Assembly (NCBI RefSeq): GCF_001421565.1 | Contig: NZ_LMKQ01000001.1 | Location: forward strand, 1,425,651 to 1,489,650 | DNA: 64,000 nucleotides | Direction of reading: 5' to 3' | From: Agromyces sp. Leaf222 | GTDB lineage: Bacteria; Actinomycetota; Actinomycetes; Actinomycetales; Microbacteriaceae | In this document: positions 10,253 through 16,642 of the stretch, in pieces | Layout: every line of letters begins with the position of its first letter | How positions within the stretch are numbered: the first letter of the stretch is position 1 | Position numbers and translations under genes: made by a program | Notes under the pieces: model-generated | What the model was told of the DNA's origin: nothing | The model's input: the letters and a program-made list of their open reading frames with translations, nothing else | Databases searched by the model: none

Positions 10253-10281
10253 GTGAACTCCGAGCGCGGCTCCCGTAGCGT
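10253..10281 (+). promoter_or_regulatory. Putative promoter of the micropeptide gene
   Basis: GTGAAC (10253-10258) and TAGCGT (10276-10281) are 17 nt apart. Transcription would begin near 10288, about 28 nt before the ATG, leaving room for the AGGTGA ribosome site at 10305-10310. The -10 box fits the TANNNT form seen repeatedly in this window; the -35 is weak. Confidence 0.45.
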
Positions 10282-10315
10282 GGTGAACCATCCCACGCAG
10301 AGGCAGGTGACCGCG

Positions 10316-10414
10316 ATGACGCAATCCCCGGACGACACGCGACTCGAGGAGATCGCGTTCGTCGACGAGCTCTCGCCGACGACGTCCGCGATCGTGGTGC
10401 TCGGCTACAACTGA
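10316..10414 (+). CDS. 32-residue micropeptide ending VVLGYN
   Basis: A short open frame with full expression signals: promoter-like boxes, AGGTGA five nt before the ATG, and high-GC codons of the local type. The peptide begins MTQSPDDTRLEE, has an acidic middle (IAFVDEL) and ends AIVVLGYN. It has no Cys and no signal peptide or membrane helix. An acidic helical first half followed by a small-residue/aromatic tail is the shape of a leader plus core in ribosomally made, modified peptides, but no modification enzyme lies nearby, so this is only a possibility. It is not recognised as a known family. It is convergent with the lactonase gene, 28 nt away. Confidence 0.55.
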   Translation: MTQSPDDTRLEEIAFVDELSPTTSAIVVLGYN

Positions 10415-10442
10415 GCCGCGAAGTCCGCCCGGCGGGCGAGCG

Positions 10443-11477
10443 TCAGGGAAGGCGTGCCAGGCACGCGGGAGCCGGCGTGGCGATCGTCGAGACGACGCGC
10501 GTCGGCACGCCCGCTTCGAGGGCGACGATCGCGATCGAGTCCGAGGCCTGATCGGCGACGAGCGCGAACCGCTCATCGAGGGTGATGTGCAGGTCGCGCG
10601 GGTGGTGCCCGCCGGTCGGCACCGACGCGACGCGTTCGAGCGTTCCGGCAGCGGCGTCGAAGCGCAGCGCGACCAGCGCATCGGCATCGCGGTCGCCGAT
10701 GAGCACCGTTCCGGCGCGCGTCGCCCGGATCGCCGAGAGGCCGAGCCCACGCGGCGTCACGCGCTCGTCGACCGGGAACCAGGCCAGCTCGCGCCCTTCG
10801 ACGAGGTCGATGACGCTCGCCGTGCGGTCGAGTTCGTTCGCGACGATCGCGACGTCGCCGAGCACGACGAGATGGCGTGGGCCCGCGCCGGGGTGCACCG
10901 AGATGTCGTCGCCGTCGGCACGCTCCAGCGATCCCGGCAGCGACGCGAGGCCGACGACGCGGATGCGGTCGGATCCGAGGTCGGGCACGAGCAGGCGCGC
11001 GCGGGCGTCGTCGAGCACCACCTGGTGCGGGTGCGAGGACTCCTGCCGCGAGGTGTCGGGCCCGGTGCCGCTGAACGCGGCGAAGAGCGCGGCGTCGGCC
11101 GCGGCATCCGGAACCACCTGGTGCGCTGTGACCCTGCCGCCCGAGTAGTTCGCCGCGAACGCCCAGTCGCCGCTCGCATCGAACGCGATGTGGCAGGGGT
11201 CGGCCGAATCGGTCGCGCCGCCGGCCGCGAACGGGCGCACGGTGTCGCCGTCGATCGCCCACGTCGTGACCCGCCCCTCGGTGAGCTCGTGCACGATGCC
11301 GAGCACGCCGGCGGGGGAGACCGCGAGGAACATGGGGTTCTCGCCCACCTCGACCGGCTCGCCCAGCGTGGTCGTGCCGTCGGCCGCGACATCGAGCGGT
11401 CGGATGCCGCGGGCCGCCGACCCGAGTGCGCCGACCGTCGATGCGCCGACCCAGAACCTCGTGCCGTCGCCGCTCAT
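10443..11477 (-). CDS. Beta-propeller (lactonase-like) protein
   Basis: 344-residue protein of the cytosolic seven-bladed beta-propeller lactonase group (6-phosphogluconolactonase YbhE/YVTN type). Characteristic stretches are GENPMFLAVSP, DPCHIAFDASGDWAFAANYSGG, SSHPHQVVLDD, GPRHLVVLGD and HHPRDLHITLDERFALVADQASD. A lactonase role in sugar metabolism is plausible but many propellers of this family have no proven substrate. The start at 11477 (MSGDGTRFWVGAS) has GGAGA 5 nt upstream on its strand; the open frame continues far upstream but runs antisense to the membrane-protein gene and over the tRNA, so that part is not coding. Confidence 0.85.
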   Translation of the reverse strand: MSGDGTRFWVGASTVGALGSAARGIRPLDVAADGTTTLGEPVEVGENPMFLAVSPAGVLGIVHELTEGRVTTWAIDGDTVRPFAAGGATDSADPCHIAFDASGDWAFAANYSGGRVTAHQVVPDAAADAALFAAFSGTGPDTSRQESSHPHQVVLDDARARLLVPDLGSDRIRVVGLASLPGSLERADGDDISVHPGAGPRHLVVLGDVAIVANELDRTASVIDLVEGRELAWFPVDERVTPRGLGLSAIRATRAGTVLIGDRDADALVALRFDAAAGTLERVASVPTGGHHPRDLHITLDERFALVADQASDSIAIVALEAGVPTRVVSTIATPAPACLARLP

Positions 11478-11645
11478 CGTTCTCCGCTCGTCGTGGCGTG
11501 CTCGCGAATGGGCGGATGCCGTTCGCGCTGGAACGCCGTCGGACAGGGTATCGCGACCGGCGAGGCCAGCGCGCCGTCGGCCGTCTCGACCCCACCGTCG
11601 GCACAATGGCGAGCGGGGGATGCGGATGCGAGCGGGGGAGTGCAG

Positions 11646-12218
11646 ATGAGCGAGCCGGGCGAGACGAGCGTCGACGCGCCACGCGCGCGCCGGCCGCTGC
11701 ACGGCCTCGTGGTCGTCGCCGCGAGCCTGTCGGTCTGGTGGCCGGCGTTCACCCTCGGCGCATGGGGCGTGCTGTTCTTCGACCAGAACCTGATGGTGTG
11801 GGTCGCATCGACGGCCGCGTTCGTCGTGGTGGCGTTCCAGCCGCGGCCGTTCCCCCACCGCACGCGCCGGCTCATCGCATTGTCGATCCCGAGCCTGTGG
11901 CTCCTGCTGTCGTTCATCCCCGATGCGGGCGAGGACTGGGTGATGGGACTCATCGACCTGCTCGCGCTCGTCGTCGCCCTGGCCGGCATCCCGTTCACGC
12001 TGTGGGTGCTCGCGGCGATCTTCTGGCCTGATCTCGGGCAGGGGCTCTCGCGCGGGGCCGTGGCCGTCGGCATCGGCGCGATCGCCGGGATCGCGGTGCT
12101 CAGCTTCGTGCTCGGGGCGAACCAGGCGCTCTTCCTCACCTGCGAGGACTTCGCGTTGAGCGGCAACTCGAACCCGCCCGGATGCGTGCACGCGGTGCCC
12201 GACGGTCCGGCGGACTGA
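11646..12218 (+). CDS. Hypothetical membrane protein, about five helices
   Basis: 190-residue protein with a short charged N-terminus and about five hydrophobic segments spread from residue 20 to 165, ending in a loop with two Cys (CEDF and PPGC) that could form a disulfide outside the membrane. No family recognised. The ATG has GGGGGAG 5 nt upstream. It reads away from the lactonase gene and is followed 26 nt later by tRNA-Arg. Codon use matches its surroundings. Confidence 0.7.
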   Translation: MSEPGETSVDAPRARRPLHGLVVVAASLSVWWPAFTLGAWGVLFFDQNLMVWVASTAAFVVVAFQPRPFPHRTRRLIALSIPSLWLLLSFIPDAGEDWVMGLIDLLALVVALAGIPFTLWVLAAIFWPDLGQGLSRGAVAVGIGAIAGIAVLSFVLGANQALFLTCEDFALSGNSNPPGCVHAVPDGPAD

Positions 12219-12244
12219 CCGACTCGGGTAGGATTCTGCGGTCA

Positions 12245-12316
12245 GCCTCTGTAGCTCAATGGAAGAGCAGTTCCGTCCTAAGGAAAGGGTTGGGGGTTCG
12301 AGTCCCTCCAGGGGCA
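12245..12316 (+). tRNA. tRNA-Arg (anticodon CCT)
   Basis: The cloverleaf folds: acceptor GCCTCTG pairs with CAGGGGC (one G-T pair), the D-loop contains AGCTCAATGG, the anticodon loop GTCCTAA gives CCT, and the T-arm is GGGGGTTCGAGTCCCTC. The top anticodon-stem pair is G-A. The discriminator base is A; the CCA end is not encoded in full (ACC then G). It reads the rare AGG arginine codon. Confidence 0.93.
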
Positions 12317-12385
12317 CCGTTCATCGGCGGCGTTCATCGGGCACCGTTCGTCGGGTGTCGTCGTCGACACGCCGGGGCGAGTCGG

Positions 12386-12676
12386 TCAGGTCCAGTCGAC
12401 GGCGTGGGCCCAACCGGCGATGTAGGCGCGCTCGTTCGCGCCGAGTTGCACGGGCTGTGCGGGTGAGGCGTCGACGGCGATGCCGCAGATCTCGTGCACG
12501 CGGCGGACGACGAACGGACGCAGCGGTTCGGTCGGGTTCGCCAGGATCTCGCGCTGGAGACCCCGGTCGAGCAGCGTCCACCAGGTCCCGATGGGCGGGA
12601 GTCCGATGGGCGGGAGTCCGGTGGACTGGGGGGTGGTCGTGGTGCGCGCAGGCGCATCGGTGATGCGGTGGTACAT
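12386..12676 (-). CDS. Hypothetical protein, 96 residues
   Basis: Small protein with no recognised domain. It opens MYHRITDAPART, has a Pro-rich segment with a doubled LPPIG (encoded by a 15-bp direct repeat at about 12593-12622), then a compact region WWTLLDRGLQREILANP and VVRRVHEICGIAVD that looks helical and folded. I start at 12676 because GAGGAA lies 6 nt upstream on its strand; an upstream GTG at 12703 lacks such a site. It is convergent with tRNA-Arg and divergent from the DNA ligase. Confidence 0.6.
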   Translation of the reverse strand: MYHRITDAPARTTTTPQSTGLPPIGLPPIGTWWTLLDRGLQREILANPTEPLRPFVVRRVHEICGIAVDASPAQPVQLGANERAYIAGWAHAVDWT

Positions 12677-12855
12677 GTGTGTTTCCTCGTTCTGGTCGGC
12701 CACGTCGTCGGGGGCGACCGGAATAGACCATACGCCACGAATCCGAACATTCGCAGGGCTTGCCCCGGAATGCCGGATGTCGCCTCTGTGAACGGGTCGG
12801 AATGCCTGACCGAAGAGGTCTGTGCGATCCGGCGTTCACGGAGCATGATGGACGG

Positions 12856-13920
12856 ATGGACCTGCCGGTGATGCCTCCTGTCTCGCCCATGCTGTCGAAG
12901 GCCGTGAAGGAGATCCTCGACGTCGGGCACGTGGAACCCAAGTGGGACGGGTTCCGCACGATCGTGTTCCGCGACGGCGACGAGATCGAGCTCGGCAGTC
13001 GCAACGAGAAGCCCATGACCCGGTACTTCCCCGAACTCGTGGAGGCGTTGCGGGCGAACCTGCCCGAGCGGTGCGTGGTCGACGGCGAGATCATCCTCGT
13101 GCGCGACGGCCGCCTCGACTTCGATGCGCTGCAGCAGCGCATCCACCCTGCGGCGTCGCGCGTGAAGCTGCTCGCCGAGCAGACGCCGGTGTCGTTCGTC
13201 GCATTCGACCTGCTCGCGCTCGGCGGCGACGACCTCATGGAGCGGCCGTTCGGCGAGCGACGTGCTGCGTTGGTCGAGGCGCTCGCCGCGGCATCCGACC
13301 CGATCTTCGTGACCCCGGCCACGGCCGACCTCGACGAGGCGCGCGAATGGTTCACGCGCTACGAGGGCGCTGGGCTCGACGGTGTCGTCGCGAAACCGCT
13401 CGACGGTGCGTACCTGCCCGACAAGCGCACCATGTTCAAGGTCAAGCACGAACGCACGGCCGATTGCGTCGTGGCCGGGTTCCGCTGGCACAAGACCGGC
13501 GACATCGTCGGCTCCCTGCTGCTCGGGCTCTACGACGACGACGGCCGGCTGCACCACGTGGGGGTCGCGGCCTCGTTCACCATGGCGAAGCGGGCGAGTC
13601 TGGTCACCGAGCTCGAGCCGTTCATCGAAGAGGACCTGTCTCGGCATCCGTGGGGCGAATGGGCGGCCGCCGAGGGGCAGCAGGGCACGCGGATGCCGGG
13701 GGCGGTGAGTCGCTGGTCGGCGGGCAAGAACCTGTCGTTCGTGCCGTTGCGGCCCGAGCTCGTGGTCGAGGTGGGGTACAGCCAGATGGAGGGCGACCGG
13801 ATTCGCCACACGGCGCAGTTCAAGCGGTGGCGGCCCGATCGGGATGCCGCGTCGTGCACGTACGAGCAGCTCGAGTCGCCCGACGGGCTCGACCTGTCGC
13901 AGATCCTGCCCGTGCGCTGA
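12856..13920 (+). CDS. ATP-dependent DNA ligase, LigC type
   Basis: 354-residue ATP-dependent ligase. The adenylation motif is PKWDGFR with nucleophile Lys29; further nucleotidyltransferase motifs include VVDGEII, FVAFDLLALGGDD, EGLDG-like GAGLDGVVAKP and MFKVKHERTADCVV, followed by an OB-fold domain. This matches the stand-alone LigC ligases of actinobacteria, thought to act in repair (base-excision or end-joining backup), with NAD-dependent LigA as the replicative ligase. No Ku or polymerase/primase partner gene is next to it. The ATG at 12856 is preceded by CATGAT at 6 nt, so the transcript may be leaderless. Confidence 0.92.
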   Translation: MDLPVMPPVSPMLSKAVKEILDVGHVEPKWDGFRTIVFRDGDEIELGSRNEKPMTRYFPELVEALRANLPERCVVDGEIILVRDGRLDFDALQQRIHPAASRVKLLAEQTPVSFVAFDLLALGGDDLMERPFGERRAALVEALAAASDPIFVTPATADLDEAREWFTRYEGAGLDGVVAKPLDGAYLPDKRTMFKVKHERTADCVVAGFRWHKTGDIVGSLLLGLYDDDGRLHHVGVAASFTMAKRASLVTELEPFIEEDLSRHPWGEWAAAEGQQGTRMPGAVSRWSAGKNLSFVPLRPELVVEVGYSQMEGDRIRHTAQFKRWRPDRDAASCTYEQLESPDGLDLSQILPVR

Positions 13921-13954
13921 CCGGCGGTGCTGCGGCCGGTTTCGCCGCGCCGGG

Positions 13955-14533
13955 TCAGATCACCGCGCGGAGCCCGGCGGAGAGCGCGGTGTGATGCTCG
14001 AACACGAGGTTCGTCTCGGTGAGGGCGACCGCGGGGTTCGCCGAGAGGTTCTTCAGCACGAACTGCCGCACGTGCTCGCTGTCGCGCACGCGCACGTGGA
14101 TGAGGAAGTCCTCGGTGCCGCCGAGGAAGAACAGCTGGGCGACCTCTGGCTCGCGGCGCAGCTCGTCGGAGATCTGCTCCATGAGGTGCCTGGCGCCCGG
14201 CCGGATGCGCACGCTCACGAGCGCCTGCAGGGTGAAGCCGAGTGCGACCGGGTCGATCTCGGCGGTGTAGCGCACGATGACGCCGCGTTCGCGGAGCGAG
14301 CGCACGCGGGCGAGGCAGGTCGACGGCGAGATGCCGACGGCCCTGGCGAGGTCGACGTTCGGGGTACGGGCGTTGTCGTGCAGGCGGGCGATGATCGCGC
14401 GGTCGACCTCGTCGAGTTCGACCGGGCCGGAGATGCCGCCCGGCGCCGTACCGGATGACGCAGTGCCGGATGACGCTGTGTTGGATGACGTCGTACCGGA
14501 TGACGCTGTGCTGATCTGCGGCGCATCGGTCAT
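13955..14533 (-). CDS. Lrp/AsnC-family regulator, probable AldR
   Basis: 192-residue regulator: helix-turn-helix (about residues 45-90, LDEVDRAIIARLHDNART) and a C-terminal RAM/ligand domain. It is divergent from alanine dehydrogenase with a 128-nt shared region, the arrangement of mycobacterial aldR-ald, where the regulator responds to alanine and activates ald. An unusual Ser/Thr/Gly-rich N-terminal extension of about 36 residues is coded by 15-bp repeats. AAAGGA lies 9 nt before the ATG on its strand. Naming as AldR is by context. Confidence 0.88.
   Translation of the reverse strand: MTDAPQISTASSGTTSSNTASSGTASSGTAPGGISGPVELDEVDRAIIARLHDNARTPNVDLARAVGISPSTCLARVRSLRERGVIVRYTAEIDPVALGFTLQALVSVRIRPGARHLMEQISDELRREPEVAQLFFLGGTEDFLIHVRVRDSEHVRQFVLKNLSANPAVALTETNLVFEHHTALSAGLRAVI
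14451..14510. repeat. Four 15-bp tandem repeats in the Lrp gene 5' end
   Basis: Units of the form CCGGATGACGCTGTG at 14451, 14466, 14481 and 14496 (the third is diverged). They are in frame and code for repeated TASSG/TTSSN pentapeptides in the N-terminal extension of the Lrp-family regulator, so copy-number change would lengthen or shorten the tail without a frameshift. Confidence 0.8.
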
Positions 14534-14661
14534 GTCGAGGCATCCTTTCGAACATATGAATCGAGTAACGCAACTCTACCGAATTCTGTGCGGTGCACCT
14601 TTCGATCGGGCGCATAAGCGGCGAAAATCAGAGGTACAGTCCCATATCGTTCGGAGCCCCC
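14534..14661. promoter_or_regulatory. Divergent lrp/ald control region
   Basis: This 128-nt gap is clearly more AT-rich than its flanks. Near the Lrp start it contains the imperfect palindrome TTTCGAACATATGAATCG centred on CATATG (14553-14570), a candidate Lrp site. Towards ald, TACAGT (14635-14640) is a likely -10 box and CGGAG (14652-14656) the ald ribosome site. Lrp regulators usually bind several such sites here. Confidence 0.45.
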
Positions 14662-15762
14662 ATGTACATCGGCGTGCCTGCTGAGATCAAGAACAACGAA
14701 TTCCGCGTCGCGATGACGCCCGCCGGCGTGCACACGCTCGTGCAGCGCGGGCACCGCGTCGCCATCCAGGCCGGCGCCGGGCTCGGCGCCGGATTCACCG
14801 ACGACGAGTACGTCACCGCCGGCGCCGAGATCGTCGCGACGGCCGCCGAGGCGTGGTCGGCCGAGCTCGTGCTCAAGGTGAAGGAGCCGATCGAGGCCGA
14901 GTACGGGTTCCTCCGCGAGGACCTCACGCTCTTCACCTACCTGCACCTGGCCGCGGACCTTCCGCTGACGCGCGCGATCCTCGACTCGGGCGTCACCGCG
15001 ATCGCCTACGAGACCGTGCAGCTCGCCGACCGTTCGCTGCCGCTGCTCACCCCCATGAGCGAGGTCGCCGGCCGTCTCGCACCGCAGGTCGGCGCGGCCG
15101 AGCTGCTCGCCTCCAAGGGCGGCCGCGGCGTGCTGCTCGCGGGCGTTCCGGGCACCACCCCGGCGAAGGTCGTCGTCATCGGCGGCGGCGTCGCGGGGGA
15201 GCAGGCGGCGGCCACCGCACTCGGACTCGGCGCCGACGTGACGGTCTTCGACATCTCGCTGCCGAAGCTCCGCGAGCTCGACGCCCGCTACGACCACCGC
15301 ATCAAGACGCTCGCCTCGTCGCCGTACGAGATCGCACGTCAGGTCGCCGACGCCGACCTCGTCGTGGGCGCGGTGCTCGTGCCCGGTGCCGCGGCACCGA
15401 AGGTCGTCACCGACGAGATGGTCTCGCGCATGCGGCCGGGTGCCGTGCTGGTGGACATCGCCATCGACCAGGGCGGATGCTTCGAGGGTTCGCGCCCGAC
15501 CACGCACGCCGAGCCGACGTTCCGCGTGCACGACGCGATCTACTACTGCGTCGCGAACATGCCCGGCGCCGTGCCCGCGACCTCGACGCCCGCGCTCACG
15601 AACGCCACGCTGCCCTACGCCGTGCGCATCGCCGACCTCGGCTGGCAGGCCGCGCTCGCCGCGGACCCGGCGCTCGCCAAGGGCCTGAACGCCTCGGCCG
15701 GCCGCCTGACCAACGAGGGCGTCGCGCTCGCGCACGGGCTGGAGCTGCAGACGGCCCCGTGA
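14662..15762 (+). CDS. ald: Alanine dehydrogenase
   Basis: NAD-dependent enzyme interconverting L-alanine with pyruvate and ammonia, used to grow on alanine and for redox balance. The 366-residue protein has catalytic Lys74 (LKVKEP) and His95 (YLHLAAD), the Rossmann motif VVIGGGVAGEQAA (around residue 173) and the conserved end region CVANMPGAVPATSTPALTNATLPY. The start MYIGVPAEIKNNE matches known Ald N-termini and has CGGAG 5 nt upstream. It is divergent from the Lrp regulator that probably controls it. Confidence 0.96.
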   Translation: MYIGVPAEIKNNEFRVAMTPAGVHTLVQRGHRVAIQAGAGLGAGFTDDEYVTAGAEIVATAAEAWSAELVLKVKEPIEAEYGFLREDLTLFTYLHLAADLPLTRAILDSGVTAIAYETVQLADRSLPLLTPMSEVAGRLAPQVGAAELLASKGGRGVLLAGVPGTTPAKVVVIGGGVAGEQAAATALGLGADVTVFDISLPKLRELDARYDHRIKTLASSPYEIARQVADADLVVGAVLVPGAAAPKVVTDEMVSRMRPGAVLVDIAIDQGGCFEGSRPTTHAEPTFRVHDAIYYCVANMPGAVPATSTPALTNATLPYAVRIADLGWQAALAADPALAKGLNASAGRLTNEGVALAHGLELQTAP

Positions 15763-15786
15763 TCCGTCGCTGAGCGGTCGGCGGGC

Positions 15787-16182
15787 TCAGGAGAGCGTGA
15801 GGAACAGCTTCTCGAGCTCGTCGACCGTGAGGTGCTCGCCTCGGGCATCGGATGCCGCGGTCGGGCGTTCTTCGTCGAGGAGGTCGCGGTCGCGGTCGAG
15901 GCAGTCGCGCATGGCCGTGGCGATGATCGCGAAGCCGGCCTTGTCGAGCGCGCTCGACACGGCCGACAGCTGCGTCACGACCGCGCGGCAGTCGGATCCG
16001 GACTCCACGGCGTCGATGACCGCGGTGAGCTGGCCGCGCGCCCGCTTCAGCCGGTTCAGGATGCGGCGCTGCGCGTCGGAGGTTGGCGCCTCGGAGGTCG
16101 GCGACTCGGGGGCCGTCGCCGAACCGTGGGCGGGCACGCCGCTGAGCGACATCGCGACGGTCGACGCGGCATCCGTCGTCAT
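15787..16182 (-). CDS. CsoR-superfamily repressor, CstR-like persulfide sensor
   Basis: 131-residue CsoR/FrmR-superfamily repressor with a disordered 35-residue N-terminal extension and the helical core RRILNRLKRARGQLTAVIDAVESGSDC. Cys65 and Cys94 are 29 residues apart, the spacing of the two reactive cysteines in this family. The His that copper-sensing CsoR has four residues before the second Cys is Ala90 here. This Cys-only pattern is that of CstR, which senses persulfides. The rhodanese gene just upstream on the same strand (2-nt gap) and the nearby operator support a sulfide/persulfide response. The ATG at 16182 follows directly on the rhodanese stop, so translation is probably coupled. 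Confidence 0.85.
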   Translation of the reverse strand: MTTDAASTVAMSLSGVPAHGSATAPESPTSEAPTSDAQRRILNRLKRARGQLTAVIDAVESGSDCRAVVTQLSAVSSALDKAGFAIIATAMRDCLDRDRDLLDEERPTAASDARGEHLTVDELEKLFLTLS

Positions 16183-16184
16183 GG

Positions 16185-16493
16185 TCACTCGGTGCTGCCG
16201 AGCGTGAGCGGCAGGCCCTGCCGGTGCCACTCGACGATGCCGCCCGAGATGTTCACGGTGTCGACGCCGAGGCTCTCGAGGTAGGCGGCGGCCTGGGCGC
16301 TGCGCCCGCCGATGTGGCAGAGCGTGTAGACCGTCGTGTCGCGGGGCACCTCGTCGACCCTGGCGACGAGTTCGCCGAGCGGGATGTGCAGCGCGCCCTC
16401 GATGCGGGCCTGCTCGAGTTCGCGCGGTTCGCGCACGTCGAGGATGACGGCGCCGTCGAGCTCGTGCACTTCGGTGGGGGTGATCTCCTGCAT
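16185..16493 (-). CDS. Single-domain rhodanese (sulfurtransferase)
   Basis: 102-residue rhodanese domain, moving sulfane sulfur between thiols or to cyanide/thiol acceptors. The active loop is CHIGGRS, with the substrate Cys in TLCHIGG, and the CH2A-type LDVREPRE is present. I start at 16493 (MQEITPTEVHEL) because AAGGAA lies about 10 nt upstream on its strand; an in-frame ATG at 16538 lacks a ribosome site. It is the first gene of a two-gene unit with the CstR-like repressor, with a palindromic operator about 70 nt upstream. Likely part of sulfide/persulfide detoxification. Confidence 0.88.
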   Translation of the reverse strand: MQEITPTEVHELDGAVILDVREPRELEQARIEGALHIPLGELVARVDEVPRDTTVYTLCHIGGRSAQAAAYLESLGVDTVNISGGIVEWHRQGLPLTLGSTE

Positions 16494-16563
16494 CGCGGCG
16501 GGTTCCTTCGGGTCGATGCCGTGCGGTGGATGGGGCACGGGCTGGAGCGGTCGAGGCTACCAC

Positions 16564-16580
16564 GATACCCATGGGGTATC
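16564..16580. promoter_or_regulatory. CsoR/CstR-type operator
   Basis: The perfect inverted repeat GATACCC-atg-GGGTATC (16564-16580) has the G-tract palindrome form known for CsoR-family operators. On the minus strand it lies between a -35-like TTCGGA and a -10-like TAGCCT spaced about 19 nt apart, so binding would block transcription of rhodanese and the repressor gene. It also lies about 50 nt upstream of the -10 box for the divergent helicase-like gene and might influence that gene. Confidence 0.7.
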
Positions 16581-16642
16581 CGAAGCCGGTCCGATCGGCG
16601 CTGCATCCCACGAATCGGCCCTCTGGGCCTTATCGTTTCCGT

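Noticed and set aside
10316-10414. Class I lanthipeptide or other cysteine-based precursor
   Set aside because: The micropeptide has no Cys and no modification enzyme is nearby, so a lanthionine product is excluded; other peptide classes remain only possible.
11478-12317. Upstream extension of the lactonase frame
   Set aside because: It would run antisense over the membrane-protein gene at 11646 and through tRNA-Arg; the conserved protein and a ribosome site begin at 11477.
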